Part shown: piece by piece, positions 26,280 through 43,870 of the stretch
Layout: each line of letters begins with the position of its first letter
Position numbering within the stretch: position 1 is the stretch's first letter
Assembly (NCBI GenBank): GCA_018398765.1
Contig: JAHBMJ010004640.1
Span: forward strand, 1-64,000
Direction: 5' to 3'
Source: Chromera velia
Lineage: Eukaryota > Sar > Chromeraceae
DNA: 64,000 bases
Program-made: the position numbers and the translations under genes
The notes under the pieces: model-generated
What the model saw: only the letters and a program-made list of their open reading frames with translations
What the model was told of the DNA's origin: nothing
Database searches by the model: none

Positions 26280-29200
26280 ATGTCGGATGAATATCCGATC
26301 CACCTCCAGGCTTTTCGCACCCTGGACCTTCATGGTGAGGAAGTTGTCCAGCGTTTTTTGAAGGATGAGCAGCTGAAGAAGTCCCTCGTTTTGGGCATCG
26401 GAAGGCTGATGAAGGAAGGGGTGGTGGATTTCGAGCAAGTGGTCAAAATTGGTGAAGCGATCACTTGTCCCTCCCCTTCCGTCTCCTCATCCGCCTCTCT
26501 GGACGCTCCGGGGGATGAAAAGAATGAGAGAGCACCGCTCGTGCGGGGGAGCACTCTCACTATCGATGATGAGAACGGACCCTCTCAGCCAAGCCTATCC
26601 AGGAAGAACAGCACTCCTGCTGCATGCTCAGCTGCACAACTGCACCCCGTCCTCTCTGAGAGTCTGCACTCAGGGGGGGGAGGGAGCACGCCCTCTGCAG
26701 CAGTCTGCATAGAGAGGGCTTCGTTTGGCCGAGAGAAGTCTGCCTCCAGCACACCATCCCGCCTTCCCTTGACACCCCTGTCTGTTCCTCTCCCTGTGAC
26801 TTCAGGTGAGGAGGACGGCACAAGTATTTCCATGAAGGACAGAGAGAGAGAAAAGGAGAGGGAAGGCCCAACACCCAACGCCGCAACCTCGACCCCTGTG
26901 TCTCGTTTTGAGGACAGGGCGATGGCTCCTCTCTCTCCTTCTGCAGGAGAAAGAGAGAAGAAGCCCGAAGCCTCCCCTCGACTCGTTTCACGGTCCTCCA
27001 TCTCCACAGCAGCCCCACTGTCAGCCCCCAGCTCTATAGTCGCAGAAGAATTTGTGGACGCCAGCCAGCCGCCCTGTGTGGGGGTGGAGGCTGGAGACAG
27101 AGAGAAGGCTCAGGCAGGAGGGGCTCAGTCTGATAAAGCAGGAGACGGGGGGAAGGTAGCAGCAGAGGAGGATATGGATATGAAAAGCCCAGGCGCCCGT
27201 CTGGAGAAGAGACCCCGTCCACAGGGGCCGTGTGACTTTCCTGAAGTCGTTCTTCAGATTCTCTCCTTCCTTTCTTTTGGAGATGCAGTCATGGCAGCTG
27301 CAGCCTGTCGCTTCTGGCAGCTCTGCTCTCGTCAGCCTGGTGGAATTTCGTCTGTGGAATTTTCGAACAGAGACGAATTCAACCGGCTGCTTGGACAGAC
27401 ACCCTCAGGAACCCTCCGAACACTTCTACACAGACGCGCTCGTTGGGCCTCACGGCTCGTGATCGTCCCTCAGGGGACGTCGTGGGGTACCACCGATAGC
27501 GCTGCGGAGCGCCATATTCCCCTCCTCCTCCGGCGTTTCCAGTCACTCCAGGTGCTGGAGCTCTCGTCCTCAGTCCCCTATCTTTCCGAGGAGATTGAGG
27601 AACTGCTCTCAAGCAACAAGAGAACCCTCCAGTTCGTCGACCTCTCTGCAGGTGAGTGAGCGAGTGAGTGAGGCAGTGAGTGAGTGAGTGAGTGAGTGAG
27701 CGATTGACTAATGAAATCATGATACAGATACTCGTACAAGGGAATCAAATAAAAGAAAGATGTGGCTCTGGTACATATCCAAGAGAGGGGCGCCCGTGGG
27801 TCGGGGTACAAAGATGAGCATAATTTCTGCCCGGCTACGGCTGATCTGACACTGCATGCGTTCCACTCGACGCATGTCTGCTGCTACGCCAACGAGAGAG
27901 AAGAAGGTACTGCGGTGTTGCTGGTCATGCATGACGTCCATGTCATCCTCGCATGTGCATACCTTTCTTTTGTGTGCGTGCGTGTATGTCTACCTGCCTG
28001 CAGGTCTCCTCTCTGTGACGGCCTCAATTCCAGGGGACCTCTTCGAGAGCCTCGTGTACCTCCGCCTGTGTGACGACTGGTGGCGGGTGAGGTTCCAAGA
28101 GGGGTTTCGGTGTCCAAACCTGATGTACCTGGGTGTGCGGTGCCCCCCCAACCAGCGAATGATGCCATCTGACTGGTCAAACTGGCTCAGAGAGCTCAAG
28201 CAGCTCCGCCGACTGATTATCCTAGTTGACCCCGAGGACACCCTCGACGACGCCGAGGCGGACGCTGCAGGGGATGAGGTGGAGAGAAATCGCGGCCTTT
28301 TGCGGCAGGAGGCTCCGTTTGCGTTGCAGCTGTTGAAAGCGCTGCCCTCCGAAGCACTCGACAACCTTGTGGAGATCCGGTTGCTTGACTTTTCGGGGCC
28401 CTCTGCACTCGACTGGGTCATCCAGCGGGCTCTGTCAGACGGGGGAAAGTCTTTTTCTACTCTCCGTGAGATCTCTGCAGGGTCGAGCACTGCCATCCAG
28501 AGGCGCAAATTGGGTCGTTTGGGGTTCCGTGTCGAGAGCCAAGGCCGAGATGAAGCCCTAGTTTTCAGAAGAGACGCCGTGCCGTCACCCGAGGAGGTCA
28601 ACATGGGCCTCGAGAGGGAGGATTCGTCAGGTGGGTGGGTTCCTGGAANNNNNNNNNNNNNNNNNNNNNNNNNNNNNNNNNNNNNNNNNNNNNNNNNNNN
28701 NNNNNNNNNNNNNNNNNNNNNNNNNNNNNNNNNNNNNNNNNNNNNNNNNNNNNNNNNNNNNNNNNNNNNNNNNNNNNNNNNNNNNNNNNNNNNNNNNNNN
28801 NNNNNNNNNNNNNNNNNNNNNNNNNNNNNNNNNNNNNNNNNNNNNNNNNNNNNNNNNNNNNNNNNNNNNNNNNNNNNNNNNNNNNNNNNNNNNNNNNNNN
28901 NNNNNNNNNNNNNNNNNNNNNNNNNNNNNNNNNNNNNNNNNNNNNNNNNNNNNNNNNNNNNNNNNNNNNNNNNNNNNNNNNNNNNNNNNNNNNNNNNNNN
29001 NNNNNNNNNNNNNNNNNNNNNNNNNNNNNNNNNNNNNNNNNNNNNNNNNNNNNNNNNNNNNNNNNNNNNNNNNNNNNNNNNNNNNNNNNNNNNNNNNNNN
29101 NNNNNNNNNNNNNNNNNNNNNNNNNNNNNNNNNNNNNNNNNNNNNNNNNNNNNNNNNNNNNNNNNNNNNNNNNNNNNNNNNNNNNNNNNNNNNNNNNNNN

Positions 29201-29984
29201 NNNNNNNNNNNNNNNNNNNNNNNNNNNNNNNNNNNNNNNNNNNNNNNNNNNNNNNNNNGGGGGGGGGGGGGGAAGCTGGGAAATTTGGGGGACGTGTATG
29301 GGAAGGTGCGTGATAGGAGAAAAGTATGAGGGCGTGCGTGCCTGGTGAAGTCGAAAGCTTTTAGCCGGGGTGAATGAGAGGCAGGAATGCAGACATGCAC
29401 AGGTCTTTTCTCCCTTCCGTCCCTACGCTACCCCTTTCACCTTACTTTTTTTCTTGACTTCTCTCACATTTTGTTTTGCATCGCCAGCTTCGTCCCTGGA
29501 TCCCCTCTCTCTTCTGTTCCTTTCCCTCTCCTTCCTTCCCTGATTTCTTGCTTGCTTGCAGAAGTGGAGGATGAAAATGATGAGTGGGCCGAGCTTGCCC
29601 GTCTGTCGGGAATTCCAAGGATTCCTCCCCGGTTCCTTGCCCGCAGGGGAGGCAGAGGGGGCACGGGAGCTCCACCCCCCACACCCGCAGAAGCGGTTTC
29701 TGCCGCCGAGAGTTCCCCCCCGTCTAGTCAATCTTGGGATTCTGTCGAGACTGCAACTGAACAATGGACAAGTGACGAAGAGGAGGTGAACGGGGGTGAA
29801 GAGGGAGAGAGGGAGGGGGGGGCACACTCGGAGCTGTCATCAGACAGAGAAGAAGACCGGAGACTGAGGCAGTGGGCTTTCGGAACAGTGAGGGTCCCTC
29901 CTCATCCTCCTTCCGTGTCCGATGCTGATTGTGAGTTCTTAATTATGCTTGCTGCCCCTCTTCCTCTCTTCTCTGATGTCGTTC

Positions 29985-30019
<35 letters not shown>

Positions 30020-31725
30020 GCGTTTGCTCCCGCCTGTTTCTCCTCGTTGGCTGTTTCCACTTATCTGAACTTCATCTCTCCTCATCTTTCGTACTGCCTG
30101 TGTAAAAAATGCGTTTTTGTTCTCTAGTCCAGTCTGCCTCACTCCCGCTGTTGATCCTCTCTGTGTGAGTGGATGCTTCCTTTTCCGTGCTGAATGTCTC
30201 CTCTACCCTCATTCCAATTCCCGCCTTCCTTCCTTGCACCTCTGGAATGCTCGCAGCCGAGGAGCCCTCAGGCCCTCAGTCAGACGACAACGACGGCGCA
30301 GGCTCCGAGGACGAAGAGAGCAACGGGAACAGCAATGCTTCCAGCAGCACAGGGGAGACGGGAGCACTACCCGACATTCAGCAGCAGGCCCTCCGGTCCA
30401 CCAGAAGGCAAATCAGACTGCTGAGGGAGTGGCTCAACGAGTCACGACGCGCAGTCGCTGCAGTCTCAGGATCCTTCCCATCGCTCTCCAACCCCACTAC
30501 CACAGGCGCAGCCCCCGCCTCTGCCTCCACTGACCTTCCTGCATCAGCACCCGCGCAGACTACCGCAGAAGAAGAACGGCAGGGCCAAGCGAGGAGAGGT
30601 CCCGTCTCCCTTCTGCAGGCGAACCCCCTTCTGAACACAACCACTGACCTGCCACTCCCCCCCCGCCCGCCCACACGGAGACAAAGGGACTCTCTCTCTC
30701 CAGAGGGAGGCAGCATGGCGTTGCTGGGTGGGGGGGGGGGTGCTGATTTTCCGTTTCCTCCTGCACGCACCGGTGGAATCCTTGCAACGGTCGAGGAGGA
30801 GGGCGAAGGTCAGTCTGTTGTTCAAGAGTGAAGAGGGGCCGGACCCTCATGTTAATAGCTTCTGAATCTGAGACACTCTTCAACCCTCGTCCTTTCATCT
30901 GCTGCCCATTCCGACTTACCCTCTTTCTCTCCGTCCGTCCCAAAACTGGCTGGTTTCATTTCGTTCTACGCTGGGTCTTGAGAAAGGAAAGGTCTCGCGC
31001 TGTTTTTCCCAGAGAGCCCCAAGCCGTAAAGGTCTGACGTACTATCGGGAACAATGGGCTTGCTGGTTCTTGCTGGTCAGCAGCAGATTGAATGATTCAT
31101 TAATTGATCAATCGACTGCCTGCACTGTTGACGTGTTTGCATGCATGCAGTCGAGGCTGCTGATCCCTCCCGTGAAGAAACGAGACAGGACGATGAGGTG
31201 GCGATGTACGTTGAAGCCGCACTCCAAAATGTGGACAGGCTGCGCAGACATCATGCCCAGCAGAGAGAAGAATCTCTCCGGGCGCTGAGAAGACTCCGGA
31301 GAAGACGAGAGAGGCAGACAGAGACGCAGACGGGGAGAAGAAGGAGAGATGGAGAGACGCAGACAGCAACAGCAACAGAGGCGAGTGGGAGGCAGCAGAG
31401 CCGCAGATCTGATGGGCCGCTCGTCCAGACCCTCCTGCTCCCCGTAGTCGAAAATCTTCTCTCCGCCCCCTCAGCCCCCTCTCCAGCATCCTCTCCCCAC
31501 ACCCCTTCTCTTCCTGAAGCACCTTCGGCGCCTGCTCACGCAGCGGCGTCTTCCTCTTCTTCTTCGTCCTCTCAAGTTGCTGATGGCGGTCGGCAGAGGA
31601 GGACAGGAGGAGGAAGCGGGTCTCCCTCGAACGCCTCTGTGGGGTCCTCTGAGGGGGAATCTGGGGGAGTGATTGCGGGGTTCGATGAGGACGAGATGGA
31701 CGTTTCTGCTTTTCTCGACACGTGA
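26280..31725 (+). CDS. F-box-like protein with leucine-rich segment and long disordered tail
   Basis: Exons: 26280-27651, 28004-28630, 29562-29930, 30257-30808 and 31151-31725 (TGA). They sum to 3,495 nt, or 1,164 aa; all four introns are phase 1. The F-box-like motif (about residues 317-350) reads FPEVVLQILSFLSFGDAV, then AACRFWQLC. It is followed by a leucine-rich region split over exons 1-2 (FQSLQVLELSSSVPYL, LFESLVYLRLCDDWW, LKQLRRLIIL, LDNLVEIRLLDF), as in F-box/LRR substrate receptors of SCF ubiquitin ligases. The rest is Ser/Glu/Pro-rich, with an Arg/Gln-rich coiled coil near 31250-31390. The first 300 residues are also low complexity. By family analogy it would bind Skp1 and choose ubiquitylation targets; the substrate is unknown. 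A 610-bp assembly gap lies in intron 2, so a missing exon is possible, although the phases match without one. Confidence 0.75.
28649..29258. other. Assembly gap (610 N)
   Basis: A run of N within intron 2 of the F-box gene, bordered on the right by a homopolymeric G run that probably stopped the sequencing. Open frames drawn through the N run are meaningless. Confidence 0.99.
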
Positions 31726-34700
31726 AAAGAAATTGACTCCCCATGCATCCACTCCGTGACATCGGGCGTGTGTCCCTCTGAATAAGTAGACCAGAAAGAG
31801 AAGAGGACGAGAGAGCCTCGCCTCATTGTGTTCTCATCAAGCTGTGTTTGTGTGTGTGCGTGTTTTGTGTGGTGTGCGTGCATGGAAAGGTGCGTAATGG
31901 GTGGAGAAGCTTGACGAATGTTTGTCTGCAAGCGAAAGTGCATAGGTCTTGGACCGACTTTCGTGTATGTTCATGTTTGCCTGTGCGTCTTCCGTTCATG
32001 CTTTTGTTTTTGTACTTGCGTGTCAGTGCGTGTCCTTGATTTTGCAACTGGGTGTTTCGTCTGTTTTCATCTTTTAGTGAGTTTGGTTCCATTTGCCCTT
32101 TTTTTGTCTGGCAAGTGGGGCGGTGTCTGGTCCATGTCTCTACAGTGAGAGCCTTGTTTGCAAGGAAGCGAAGAGTCTCCGGCGCCGATTCTGCCCTTTG
32201 TCGTGTCGATCGCTTGACTGGAAAAACAAAAACTCACTGAGGTCGTCCCCGAAAGCACACTGCCCCTCTGTTCTTTGCTTCGATCGAGATTCCTAGCTCA
32301 ACACTGTGAAATGACAAAAAAGCAAAATTCTAATGAAGGAGAAAGTGTGAGGACGAACGAAAGCAACGCACGGAAAGCAAAGATACCAAGCAACTGTGAC
32401 GTCAAAGATGGACATAAAGAGAGAGAGTGTTGGGTGTAGGGGGAACAAAGACGAATGGATCAAATCGAAAGAGAAAGTAATACGAGAAATCATCAAACCT
32501 GCCACGCGAGAGCAGCTCATTTCGTCAGTCAGTGAGTGCTTGAGGATTCAGGAGCAGTCATTCACTGACTGAGGTCAGTGAGTTTTCGACTGATGAGTCA
32601 GCCAAAAGACCCAGCTGAGACCTTCAGTCAGACAGAGCTTGTTTTTTTTTGTTTACACGGCAGAAAACACATGTGTATGCGTGTGCCTCTCTTTCTATGG
32701 AGGGCAAAGACAGGCGTCTGACCTAGAAGTGTGAAGAAACGGTGAGTGGCTGGAAGCATGAGTGGAAAACCTGTTGAAATAATCGTGCCGACGGGAATTC
32801 CCCCCCCCCCCTTTTTCCACTTGACGGCCGTTAGGGACAGGCGGAGTCTCTCACACGGCGACAAGCTGAGATATGCGGAGACCTGTTGAAGGTTTCTGCA
32901 TCGTTTTTGGCTTGATTGAACTTTGAGAACAATGTATCCAGGGGACAAAAAAGGGAGCGGGAAAAGAGGAATCAGATGAATGAAACAAGGAACTGGAAGG
33001 AGCGAAAGAGGCTCCGCATTTTTCCGCTGCGTGTCCATCCATCGCGATGTCTTTTGTTTGTCACTGATTGCATGGGAGGTTCGTTTTTCTCTTTGTTGCA
33101 AGGCCCCTTTGGGGTCCGCCCTCCCTCCCTTCCTCCCTCCCTCCCTTCTGTCGACGCAAGCGCATGCCGGACTCATGCCTGTGTGCTCACATCAGACGAT
33201 GCATCTTCTGGTTGCGTGTGCACCTCATTGCTTGCTTGCTTGCTTGCTTTCGAGCGTCTTTTGATTGATGGAGGGAGGCCGCTTTGGAGGGGGTTGCTCA
33301 AGTCAGCTAGAGCAGAAAAAAGGAAATTTGGCCTTTAGCTGCTGTTTCGACCATTCAAAGAGGAACGACGAACACATAGGAGAAGAAGCAGAAAAGCAGA
33401 AATGTGATCAAGCAACGGTAGAAAAACGCACGGCTTTCGGAGGTACAGAACGGGGCAGGGGGGGAGACAACCAAGCAAGACAGGAAAGTTACGTTACTTT
33501 TGTTTGCTAGTCTCTTTTGTTGTTGGAAAGAAATCGAGACAGACAGGCAGAGAAGGAGAGCAGAGGGAGGCTCCTTGCGAGAGATGGGAAAGAAACGTGA
33601 CCAAACGGACAAAGGAAGACAGACACCCGAGGCGACTTATGAATCGGAACGACCGCAAGAGAGAGAGAGGGGGGGGGAGAGAGGTTCTGGATGGAAGAAA
33701 GCCCGTCGTCCTCTTCTTAGCTGTGTTTCCTGAATTTCTCTGTACAGTCAGTGCTGTGTCTGCCGAGAAGTAAGGTAGAGAGAAAAAAGGGTGGAAGAAG
33801 TAGGTTGGTGATTGCACGCAACCTGTCTTCCTGCCTGTGTTTCTCTCTCAATTTCTTTGACCGTGGATTCTGTGCTCAGTAAAGAGAAAAGGGGAAGAGA
33901 ACAGATCAGCCACCAGTGAAAGAAGGAGAAGTAAACGGATGAATGAGTAAATGCAAGACTGTTCGCGTGTAGATCTCACCACCGTTCGTGCTCATTTTGA
34001 AGCTGCCCTTTCTCACTTGTGTTGCATCTTCGTGCAACAGCTACAAGCAAGATGAACCACGTCACCACCCAATTCTGTCCGTACGCAAAGCAGGAGATTG
34101 ATCGTTCCAAAGGCCTGCAAGCAGGTGCATGACTTCTGCCGAGGAGCTCTGCCCTTCCGCAGTAACTACTAGTAGCACTGCTCGGGCATATGAAGGATAA
34201 CAGCAGTCTCGTCGGCATACTCGTATCGATGATCTCTGAATGCGGTCTGCCCTCCCACTCGATTCGGACTTCCCTTTCCGCCCGTTGCAAATCGATGTAC
34301 CGTATCATGTACGTGCGACATGACTTTGCACCTTTCGTGTTCGCATGTGTACTGTGTACAAGATTCCTGCATGAGTGTGCTTCTCAACAGTGGAAAGAGG
34401 GTCGACTCTGAAATACAGAGTCATGCCTCGACTTGCTTGACTAATAAACGTAGATGCAGCGATCCTTGCATGCATCAACTGTCATTTTCTTGTGTTTGTC
34501 GTCTCTTTGACCTATCAGAGTTGTCAAGAACTGAATGAATTTGTGACTGCATGACGTACACACGGCAGTACTTGCATATTCAAGTTTGCTGTGACTAATT
34601 CTATACAACAAATGTAATCTGAGATTTAATGCTGACTCATTACATAATATCTCGTATAATATATATTACACATCTTGCATTCAGCATTCTAGCGTAACTC

Positions 34701-35968
34701 TACAGGGTTCAATACCCCTATTAAATTGGAGTGTACCCTACAAAAATGTGTGAACTTATAAATGAATTTAAGTGAATTTAGATGAATTTACGTGAATTTA
34801 AGCAGTGAATTTAGATGAACATTTCGTAAATTTAAGTGCAGTTAAAAATCTAGGCCCAGTTCAGATCTCCCATTTAGGTCGGGCTCTAGCCCATAGTTTA
34901 GCTTAGGGTCTAGCTTCCACTTAGCGACTAGTCGAGCCCTGTCTTCCTCTTTTTCTTCTGCTTCCTGTTGTCTTTAGAGAGAAGTGGGGGCCTTGTCTAG
35001 GGCCTCGCGCTGCTTGTATTGCTGAGGGGACAGCGGTTCCGTCTCTGAATGGCGTATGCGGTTCGCAGAAGACCTGGAGAGCTGTGGAAGACTTGCTCAG
35101 ACTCTTTGTTAGTCTAGGCACTAGGCCTAGTATTAGGCTGACTTTGAGGACCGAGATGTGAACGTCAAAAATAAAAAAAAAAAAACTAATTATAGGTTTT
35201 TAGCTCTTTTTTTTTTTTTGATGTGGGTAGCCTAGGTGAATATCTAGGTGGATATCATATCGTTCACATATCGTCTGTCCACCATCAACTACCTTTTTAA
35301 CTTAGCCTAGACTGTGGTGGGGTATAATACTGGGTAAAGTGGTCCATGCTCATATGGGGGTGGGCTCAGCTCTGGCGGGCCCTACACAGTATGGTTAGGA
35401 GAAACCTAATTAAGTTCTTTACAGCCGCCTGGTAATCATATTTATGGTTACGGTAGTTAATGGTAGTTATACTATGTATACCTATAGTAAATCTTTCAAA
35501 CACACTCTCAAAAAGAACACAATTGAGCTTATGAAAATTCTTACAAAGGAGGTATCCTGCATTCAAATATATATAGTTCTTTGATTTGATCTAAAACGCG
35601 ATCAACGGTCTAGTTAACAGCTAGGTCAATCTAAAGGTTAACAATAATTACGTTTTTTTATTATTTTTTTTTATTAGTTTCTTTAAAACGTGTAACATTG
35701 TCTTGTAAGACGTAATGATATACAATAATAAACCCACTATCAGTTAAAGCCTTAAAACCTTTGCTGTAAAATAGATCTGTTCATTAAATCAGTAAGTCAA
35801 GCTATATAACACGATACTCTAAATCAATTATAATGAATTATTACCATATTTAGCACGTACCTGCTTTATTGTAACTGTTTGCACTATAGTGCTTGCGTTG
35901 TCTGTGCTAGTCTTTGCTATCCTATGCGTATCTGAGTGAGCATGAACCACTGAACTAATCCAGCTTTG
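31726..35968. other. Intergenic region between convergent genes, with AT-rich island
   Basis: The 3' flanks of the F-box gene and the membrane-protein gene meet here. From 31726 to about 34550 the composition is gene-like, with simple repeats such as a cluster of CAGTCAGTGAG-type words at 32525-32600. From about 34560 to 35960 it is AT-rich. Within the island, ATGTGAAC near 35154 pairs with GTTCACAT near 35262 as a short inverted repeat. I could not define transposon ends or any exon. Confidence 0.55.
34752..34835. repeat. Degenerate short tandem repeat built on TGAATTTA
   Basis: TGAATTTA or a near variant recurs about six times at 11-16 bp spacing (ATGAATTTAAGTGAATTTAG and so on). It sits in the AT-rich island and is non-coding. 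Confidence 0.75.
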
Positions 35969-38292
35969 TCAATTAAAAGAGAACCTTCCAATAGATCGAA
36001 GAACGTCTGGGTGCTGATGAAGCCAGAGTGCTCCCCTCCACAGCACCAGTGAGAGACTCAAAATCAGAAACCAGCCATTCAATTTCAGCTTCGTGTGCAG
36101 TTCACAGTACTTTTCAACGATCCAAAGAACCCCAAACACAAGGGCTGAGTTCCGCAACCCTTCAAGCCCCAAGACATTTCCAAAGAACAGGGCGAGAAAG
36201 AGGGACAGAACCATCACAGCATTCCTCCCCACATACCCAGACTTCCCCCTCCCCCCCTCATGATCTGCCCCCCTGTGAGAGGACCAAGAGAAATAAAGGG
36301 ACGAAATGATCAAAAGCGCCAGAAATCCAACCACCGCACCCATCACACCCATTGCACTCTGAAAAGGCCTCAGGCTCTCCCGCACTGCAGCGCTCTGTAC
36401 AAGCACACCCTCCATACCGGCCTCTTCTGCCACGTTCACGAACGCAAATCCCCCAACAAACGCGCCGAGCAACAGCCCCGACGCCCCCACACACCTGGCC
36501 ATAGATGCCTCTGAGTCGAACCCGATGCACCAACACAGACCGAAACAGACCACCGAGAACCCCAACACTGTGTAAACACACATGACTGTGAGGAATCCAA
36601 GAAACTCACTCTCAAACCGCACGGCCCCCAGTCCAAATGCAAATCCAAAAATCGACGCTGACACCTGTGCGAGTGCTTTTGGGTCTGCTTGTCGGGACAC
36701 TTTCTTCCCGTGCATTGCGGTGGAGTAAGAGAAGCACGCAGGGAGAAGGAAGAGGCCAGTCAGAGCGACGTAGTACGCGACCTCATCGCTACCGGAGGAG
36801 CACCCCTCATGCACCAGCGAAAGGGACCACCAATACACAAAGGCCTCCAGCACACCCCACCCATGAAGTCTTTCAATTACCGGAAGAATAAAATTCTGCC
36901 ACAAGAAACGGGCAGCTCTGCGGAGGAATTCCTGCAACGGTTTCAGCATCAGATACACAGATGGCAACACAGAGACGGAAATACCAACGACACCCACCAA
37001 CCAGAGCAGGTTCACGAAGGTGAACAATCCCTGTATTCTTGTGATGAACCCCTTTCTAGCTTCTAGTTCCTCTATCGCCCCCCCCATCCCGAGCAGCTCC
37101 TCTCCAGTCAGAGCCCGGTGGACGTCTCCGAGCACGCTTCCCGCTCTGGTCAGAAGCTCCGCCTCCTCGTCGGATCCTGCTCCTCCTGCTGAGTGGAGAG
37201 CCGAGAGCAGCTCTGCCATCCGGCCGAGTGCAAACGCCTCCAGACGGGTCTTCGGGTGTGGGGGTATCATCTGACGTACTGACCGTTCCCCCTCATGAGA
37301 CCAGAGTGGTGGAAAGAGGTGGGTGGGGATTCGGGAGGGAGCAAAGAGGATGCCTCCGAGAAAGAGGAGGTACAGAAAGGGAAAGAAGAGCCATCGGAGA
37401 AGGTAGAAAGAACTCTGTCTGTACTTGACAGTGAACCCTGGAGGTGGGGTCACTGAAATGTCTGCCCCTCCCTCATGCTCCAGAGCCTCAATGATTTTAC
37501 TGGGGCGTGTGTATACCTGCATAACGGTGGTCCACTTTGGGTGTCTCTGGTCGGGGGAATAGTTGATGGGTTGCGTTTGGAGCTCTACCACGAAGAGAGA
37601 GTCCCCGTGGTGTCTCGCAGTGCCCAGAGCCGTTTTGACTGTCTCGATGCTCAATGATTTGTATCCGATGACAAACTCTAGGTCGAAATTGGTCTCGGCT
37701 GCAGGGGAAGAGATATCTTAATGAATGAACAAGAGAGCAGACAGAAGAAACGCATGAAAGAAGGCGAAACAGGATGGTGGAGTATGGAGGGGAAGGAACT
37801 TGTCCGAGAGGAAATCGATAAACCAAAGGAATTGACAAGAAGGGGAGGGAGCAGGTAGGCCTCCAATCCGACTTCCCGCTGCAAAACATGAGAGAATTTT
37901 ATGTCTGTGTGCCGATACACGCAGTGATGCTGCTGGGGTGCATTTTTACAATATGTGTGCGCGTATCCCCTAGCTGCAGCATTTTTTATTCTGTGCACGA
38001 GAATTCAATTCGACTTACTGGCGCGATACCTCCCGTCTACTCGCCCAAGCCTCAGAGGCAGAATGGCATCAAGAGCAAGAACAGTTCCGTATGACAGTGC
38101 CTTGAAAATGTCTCCATGAAGGTCCAGGCGAAAGGAGTGTCCCTCGAGGCTGCGTTCCTTTTGTCCACTCAGCTTGACCCTCACACCGAAGGGTGACTGG
38201 GCGTCTCTTTTTGAAACAACAGCCCTGCTTTCCGTGAGAGAGGGAGGAGAGGCCTCGGTTTCCTCTCCACCCGGCCTTCTACGAGGTGGCAT
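35969..38292 (-). CDS. Multipass membrane protein of unknown function
   Basis: Exons: 38292-38019 and 37698-35969, joined in phase 1 at a strong donor (A|GTAAGT). They total 2,004 nt, or 667 aa, with a true ATG start. The first 185 residues are soluble, without a signal peptide; they begin MPPRRRPGGEE and contain beta-rich stretches such as FDLEFVIGYKSL and GDSLFVVELQTQP. About eight hydrophobic segments follow. The first is at about 190-212 (LLRWLFFPFLYLLFLGGILF) and the last ends shortly before the Arg/Ser/Phe C-terminus. A soluble stretch of roughly 110 residues separates the first two membrane segments. I do not recognise the family; it could be a transporter-like or organelle membrane protein. 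It is divergent from the glutamate dehydrogenase gene, with about 1 kb between starts. An alternative donor at 38029 is out of phase with the acceptor and was discarded. Confidence 0.75.
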
Positions 38293-39303
38293 GATTGTCT
38301 CGGCGAATTTCTCTCTGCCTGGCCGTCAATTTGGATTTACAACAGCACCTGAAGAGGCAATGCCGACGGATTTGTGGAGATGTTCAACAACTGTTGTCAA
38401 AGTGTTGTGCAACGGCTGTATTTCTTCAGTCTCGATCTTCTCGTACAGATTTCACCGTCTAGTTCCAGAGGTAGGCTAGCTTGGAAAGACGAGCTGGAGA
38501 GTACAATTTCTGCGAGCTGATTTCCGCCGAGTTTTGGTGGCTCGAAGTCCGCGAGAATTTCCGGACCGGTCCGAGAAAAATATATATATGATGTGGTGGT
38601 GAAGGAAGAATTAAGGTTTATTCGGCTAGATAACTCGTCTCGAAAATCGGTTCCAGTATAGACACTGCATGCATGAAAGCCCCATCAATCCTTAATTTTA
38701 CATGCATGCATGCATGCAGCTAGGGCACTCACCCAGCTGTATAAGGTTTCATGTGTGTCTCGCCAGCTTATAGTTAACGCTAAAACGGTTATATTCATAT
38801 ATATAGGTGTATGCGATATCGCACCTTCGTTATATCGCTTATAAGACGCGCGGTCATCGCACCTATATATAGCTTCGTTATATATATCGCTTAAGACGAG
38901 ACTCAGAGGGCAGCTCACGCACCCTTAATTGAGGCCCCAGGCATGACTCAAGTTCACTCAACAAAAACTCGCATAACCTCGCGGCGCCGGCGCGCGACGT
39001 ACGCGTGAAGAAAAAAAAACGTACGAACGGAGATTCCATGCAAGATTTCCATAGATTTCCAGCTTAATTCCAAGTCTTCAATTCCCAATTTCCCATCCTT
39101 TCCCAGCTCAGTTTCTCAATGCTCGGGCAGTCTGTCTAGCGTCGTCAAAGAAATGAGCCTGCATCTAGCTATCCCGCGATCTCGTCAGTTTTTCGGGCGC
39201 TCCTTCTAGTTTTTCGTTGCATTGAAACGCTCTTGGATTTGTTGGACGACAGTCAATCCGTCTCCTTCCGTTTGGCTCTGGAAAGCTCACAGTTTGGGCT
39301 GAG
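38293..39303. promoter_or_regulatory. Shared divergent promoter region with TGCATGCA run and palindromic repeats
   Basis: 1,011 bp lie between opposing start codons. A CATGCATGCATGCATGCA run lies at about 38701-38718. A pair of direct repeats, CTTCGTTATATCGCTTATAAG (near 38826) and CTTCGTTATATATATCGCTTAAG (near 38873), is interleaved with inverted copies of CACCTATATATA. TGCATGCA-type words are known ApiAP2 sites in Apicomplexa; here that role is inference. Confidence 0.5.
38796..38898. repeat. Short direct and inverted repeats (ATATATAGGTG / CACCTATATATA)
   Basis: ATATATAGGTG at about 38797 is mirrored by CGCACCTATATATAG at about 38858. Two similar CTTCGTTATAT...CGCTTA words flank them. The segment can fold into an extended hairpin. 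It lies in the divergent promoter region and has no coding potential. Confidence 0.7.

Positions 39304-43870
<4,567 letters not shown>

Noticed and set aside
28627-29400. Frames spanning the N run
   Set aside because: Unknown bases translated as X; the adjoining sequence is intron of the F-box gene.
32520-32640. CAGTCAGTGAG-type repeated words as a possible CRISPR or structured array
   Set aside because: Units and spacing are irregular and short; ordinary simple-sequence DNA of a nuclear genome.
32628-33176. Minus-strand frame of 182 codons
   Set aside because: Composition is not protein-like, with no splice partners; lies in convergent 3' flanks.
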